Positions 60,734 to 64,000 of a DNA stretch of 64,000 nt are shown piece by piece. Under the pieces are notes generated by a model. The model made no database searches. It was not told the origin of the DNA and saw nothing but the letters and a program-made list of their open reading frames with translations. Made by a program: the position numbers and the translations under genes. Origin of the DNA: Symsagittifera roscoffensis (lineage: Eukaryota > Xenacoelomorpha > Acoela > Convolutidae); assembly GCF_963678635.1 (NCBI RefSeq), contig NC_087065.1, positions 31,624,252-31,688,251 of the forward strand. Reading direction: 5' to 3'. Within the stretch, counting starts at the first letter, position 1, and the number at the start of each line of letters is the position of its first letter.

Positions 60734-63209
60734 ATCTTTCAGGTCTGCGTCCCACCCGCCCTCCGTGACTAATCTTGCTTCAGAGAATGATCATTTGTTT
60801 CACCTTTACCCCATCTCAGGTCAGTTACTCTTGAAAAAAGTCCTACTTGAAACGTTCGGATTCACTTTGCCCCCTACGGGCGCAATGGTGAAGCCCATTT
60901 TTTCTTCTCACTGAACTTCTTCTCCGAACAGTTCACATAAAACATTACTATGGTTTTATCTGAAATTTGCCGTGTCCAGCTGCGACTCCTACTTTTTTCA
61001 CGTCACTGGTGTTCCAACAACAGGACCACATGAGATTCCCATTCAGATACTGTCTCAATTTTGAAAATTCTGATTTTATTTTTTTTGCCGTTTTTCGGAA
61101 AATAAACTAATTACTTCATTCGAATTAAAAAAAAAACGAAAAACTCTTAAAGATAGCAAGACATTATTGTGACTGTCGTCTATATCTGTTCTCTTTGTTG
61201 GAGGTCAATGATGCTCCCTAAGTGGGACCACAAGGGTCCCAGGGAGCATCAGTAAATGTTTTGGATAGTATGCCATTTTTGATTAAGACAAAATCTTTGG
61301 CCAATTGTGTTTTTTTTCACAGTCCCTTATCCACTGCAAATGAAAAGACTAATTTTTGTTTGAAGTTTTAAAAAATAATAATAACCTTTTCATTTGTGAT
61401 GACTCGTATCACTCATAAATCAATGGAAGACTCTGACTAACCTTCTCAAGCATGGAAATACATCAAAAAGAAAAAACGATTCTGGTTATTTCAGACTGCT
61501 TTTTTTGTTAAATTTCAGATAGATTTTGAAAACTCTTTCTTTAAATTGTATGTCTGCCGAAAAAGAACAAAAATTACAAACTGAAACCATTTTGGTTAAA
61601 TTAAGGCTCTTCACCCACCAAACTCAAAATTGCGAAGCTGAAACGAACAATCGACAGCCCATTTTATAAGTTTCGTTTTATTTTTTCAAAACATGTGTCA
61701 TATATTTTCAAAAGCAATTTATTAAAGTTTCATTTTTTACCAGAAAAGTAAGTCCGAAAAAAAAACAGATTTTTAAATACTGTCAAAAAAAATGTGGCAA
61801 CTAGTTTTACCAATGGAATCATAGTATATGATTAAGTTCAAAATAGTTTTCATTACCATTGACTAGACGCTTACTCAATTTGAGAAATGTCGTTAATAAC
61901 TTTTTTGGAAACATAAAAAACGGATAATGGAAAAGTTTTCCTCTAACTTATAGAAAAGAATTTTATGAGAAAAACCATTACTAATATCACGTGTAAATTA
62001 CGAGAGTAGATTCAGACCACATGCAAAATTTCAGCAGAAGCACTCAAGCAATTTTGAGAACGAAACAATTGTTCCAGAAATTGACAAAGTAGTATATACA
62101 CCAATTTTACCATAAATCGTCAAACTAAAAAAATCGCAAAAACTACAAATTTTATCCAATTTTGACTTTTAAATACTCTATACCGACTAAATTGACTATG
62201 GTAAGCTCGAATCAACCATCAAAAACCATTTTTAATCGTTCTGAATTTTTTAAGTTTTTTTCCATCAAAAAGTTGAGTCAGAAATGGGAAAAAGGTTTTT
62301 TTTTCAGAAAAACGGAAAAAGTTGTTCAAAATCAACTAGAAATATAAGCCATTATTTTTGAACCTGCTCAGAATGGTTCTGGTGACCGAAGCCGTAAAAA
62401 GTACCCAATTCGAGGAAATTCGAAAAAGATCTTTTTTCAGCACTTTGAAAAAGTGGAAAAATGTAAAAAATAGTCTTCAAACAAATAGGATGAAAAAGTG
62501 ATCAGTAAAAGCATCGATGCCGTGTCAAATGAGGATTGCATGCCAATTTTTGAAACAATCCAACGGGTTTTTTTTAAGAACGAAACCATTTTTTGACAAT
62601 TTTAGTAGTAGTATTTACACTAATTAGTACCATATATGGTCAAAATTCAAAAATACAAAAAACTACAATTTTCATCCAATTTTGACCTTCAAATACTCTA
62701 TACCCACTAAATTGACTATCGGGAGCTCGAATCAACCATCAAAAACCACTTTTAATCACTTTCAAATTTTTTTTATTTTTTAAATCAAAATGTTGAGTCA
62801 GAAATAGGAAAAAACAATTTTTTTCAAAAAGTCAAGAAAAGTTGTCCCAATTGAATAAACTCACTAAGCCACACTCTATGAACCTGTTCAGATTGGTTTT
62901 CATGACCAAAGCCGTAAAAAGTACCCAATTTGAGAAACTTCGAAAAATCACCTTTTAGTTAACTCAAAAAAGTGGAAAAATCGGGTAAAATGGGCTTCAA
63001 ACCGATAGGATCGAAAAGTGACCTTTATAAGATATGATTGCCGTGTCAAACTAGGGCCGCATGCAAAAAATTAGAAAAATTCAACGAAACGTTTTTGAGA
63101 ACTCGACAAATTTGGTCGTTTTGTTAAAGGTTAAATTTTAGAAATTTTTTGTCCGGAAGGGGCCCCTTCCCCTTCCTAAATGCTTTTTATGCTACACGCG
63201 ACCATCTAG
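60734..63209 (+). repeat. Unit U26, class 2, 2476 bp
   Basis: The linker is ATCTT. H2 is at 61210-61250, H1 type B' at 63155-63176 and CTAG at 63206-63209. It is a near-copy of U6, U16 and U20 with scattered single changes such as CTTCAGAGAATG for CTTCCGAGAATG in the head. Confidence 0.92.
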
Positions 63210-64000
63210 AGGAAATTGTTTCGCCCCACCCACCCGACCTAAGCCTTTACCCACCCACCTGATCAGTCAGGCCGCTTCCACGTCGTCTTTTTAAATTTGA
63301 TTAATTCCGTAGCTGGAATCGATTAATGGTATTGCCTAAGAAATAAAAGATTTACAGACACGACTGTTTGATAGAGACTTTTTCGGATCTTTTTTTCTAA
63401 TACATTTTCAAAATTATTTCCTGAAAATAATCATGCGCCTTCATCACATATGTCATCGAAGCAAATAGAGTATCGTGTTGGTTCCATAAATGTATCCCAG
63501 TATCCACAATGCTAAGAAGCAGGAAAACTAAAATACCTTTCTATTAAATTTGAGATTCAATGTCTCCTGAAGGAAAAGAAAACGCTCTCCTAGGGTGCAA
63601 GTTTTCCGCAAAAACTGTATAAGCTGAAACATAACAGCACAACATATCGGCTGCTCTCTATTTCTCTGCTCTTTATTCGAGGTCCCGGATGCCCCTACCT
63701 GGGACCACAAGGGTACCAGGGCGCATCCTATAGGGATTGAAGCATCAAACGTACAATCATGAAATGAGAAATTCTAATCACTTATTACAATTTTCCATAT
63801 TTCATTTTGCTCAGCAATCAATAAACTGTTGTATTTTTAACTTGAAGAGCCTGTTATATTATCAAACAAAATTTTTCGATAAAAATTACATTTTCTTTTA
63901 GTTTTTCAAACAATATTTTACAATTTGAAACAAAAAGAAAACCCTGAATTTCTTTGCAGTAACTAAGTCAATGCACTGTAGCTACACTAGTGAATGTAAA
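63210..64000 (+). repeat. Unit U27, class 1, 5' part only
   Basis: This is the first 791 bp of a class 1 unit, cut by the window edge. The C-rich block is at 63224-63259. H2 is at 63687-63728 with one inner-stem mismatch, GGTACC for GGTCCC. The head matches U3 most closely, 57.5 kb to the left. Confidence 0.92.

Larger units (their letters stand above)
1..64000 (+). repeat. Macrosatellite array spanning the whole window
   Basis: Twenty-six complete and two partial units of 2.2-2.5 kb lie head to tail with no intervening unique sequence and no unit inverted as a whole. Every unit ends with a GC-rich hairpin (H1) and a CTAG, and carries a second hairpin (H2) about 440-480 bp after the previous CTAG. 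Class order is 3(partial),1,2,1,2,2,2,2,3x7,2x8,1,2,1b,2,1(partial). Both ends of the window fall inside units, so the array continues on both sides. Unit lengths come from the distance between consecutive CTAG junctions: 2464-2484 bp for class 2, 2504-2506 for class 1, 2207-2220 for class 3 and 2304 for class 1b. No coding gene is supported anywhere in it. Confidence 0.95.

Noticed and set aside
1-64000. CRISPR array or prokaryotic repeat element
   Set aside because: Repeats are kilobases long with no short direct-repeat/spacer pattern, no cas genes and no bacterial gene organisation.

Overview
The window is one uninterrupted tandem array with no recognisable gene. Twenty-six complete repeat units and two partial ones, each 2.2-2.5 kb, run head to tail on the + strand from base 1 to base 64000. 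The DNA is strongly AT-rich, with dense short A- and T-tracts. No reading frame exceeds 101 codons, and many of the frames start at TTG. There are no ribosome-binding sites, operons, rRNA or tRNA. This points to a eukaryotic nuclear genome. The texture resembles a small invertebrate, perhaps a nematode, but the species is a guess from texture only. The best description is a macrosatellite, or a higher-order satellite built from short non-autonomous elements.

I define each unit as starting just after a CTAG and ending with the next one. A GC-rich hairpin (H1) lies 29-33 bp before each CTAG. A second, longer hairpin (H2) lies about 440-480 bp after the CTAG. A GCATGC box starts 96-97 bp before H1 in every unit measured (U0, U1, U2, U8, U25), and these cover all classes. 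There are three head/body classes. Class 1 (about 2505 bp) has a C-rich, G-quadruplex-capable head. Class 2 (about 2477 bp) is the most frequent. Class 3 (about 2215 bp) has a different interior, part of which is homologous to class 2 in inverted orientation. One unit, U25 (2304 bp), is a class 1 body with a unique head (class 1b). The bodies of classes 1 and 2 are themselves made of about three diverged 520-bp sub-repeats.

Layout by unit class: 1-759 class 3 (partial); 760-3264 class 1; 3265-5735 class 2; 5736-8239 class 1; 8240-18148 four class 2; 18149-33651 seven class 3; 33652-53459 eight class 2; 53460-55965 class 1; 55966-58429 class 2; 58430-60733 class 1b; 60734-63209 class 2; 63210-64000 class 1 (partial). 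Left ends (three hairpin types, A, B and B') and right heads are joined in many combinations, and the switch falls at CTAG each time. Near-identical units are scattered up to 52.7 kb apart.

The main candidate for something undescribed is this modular system. It combines covarying terminal hairpins, a fixed hairpin-to-CTAG geometry, a variable 4-5 bp linker followed by TCAGG, and free shuffling of heads and tails. The hairpin followed by CTAG recalls the 3' end of Helitron-type rolling-circle elements. That link is an inference: no Rep/helicase gene is present and the hairpin-to-CTAG distance is longer than usual. All alignments here were made by eye.
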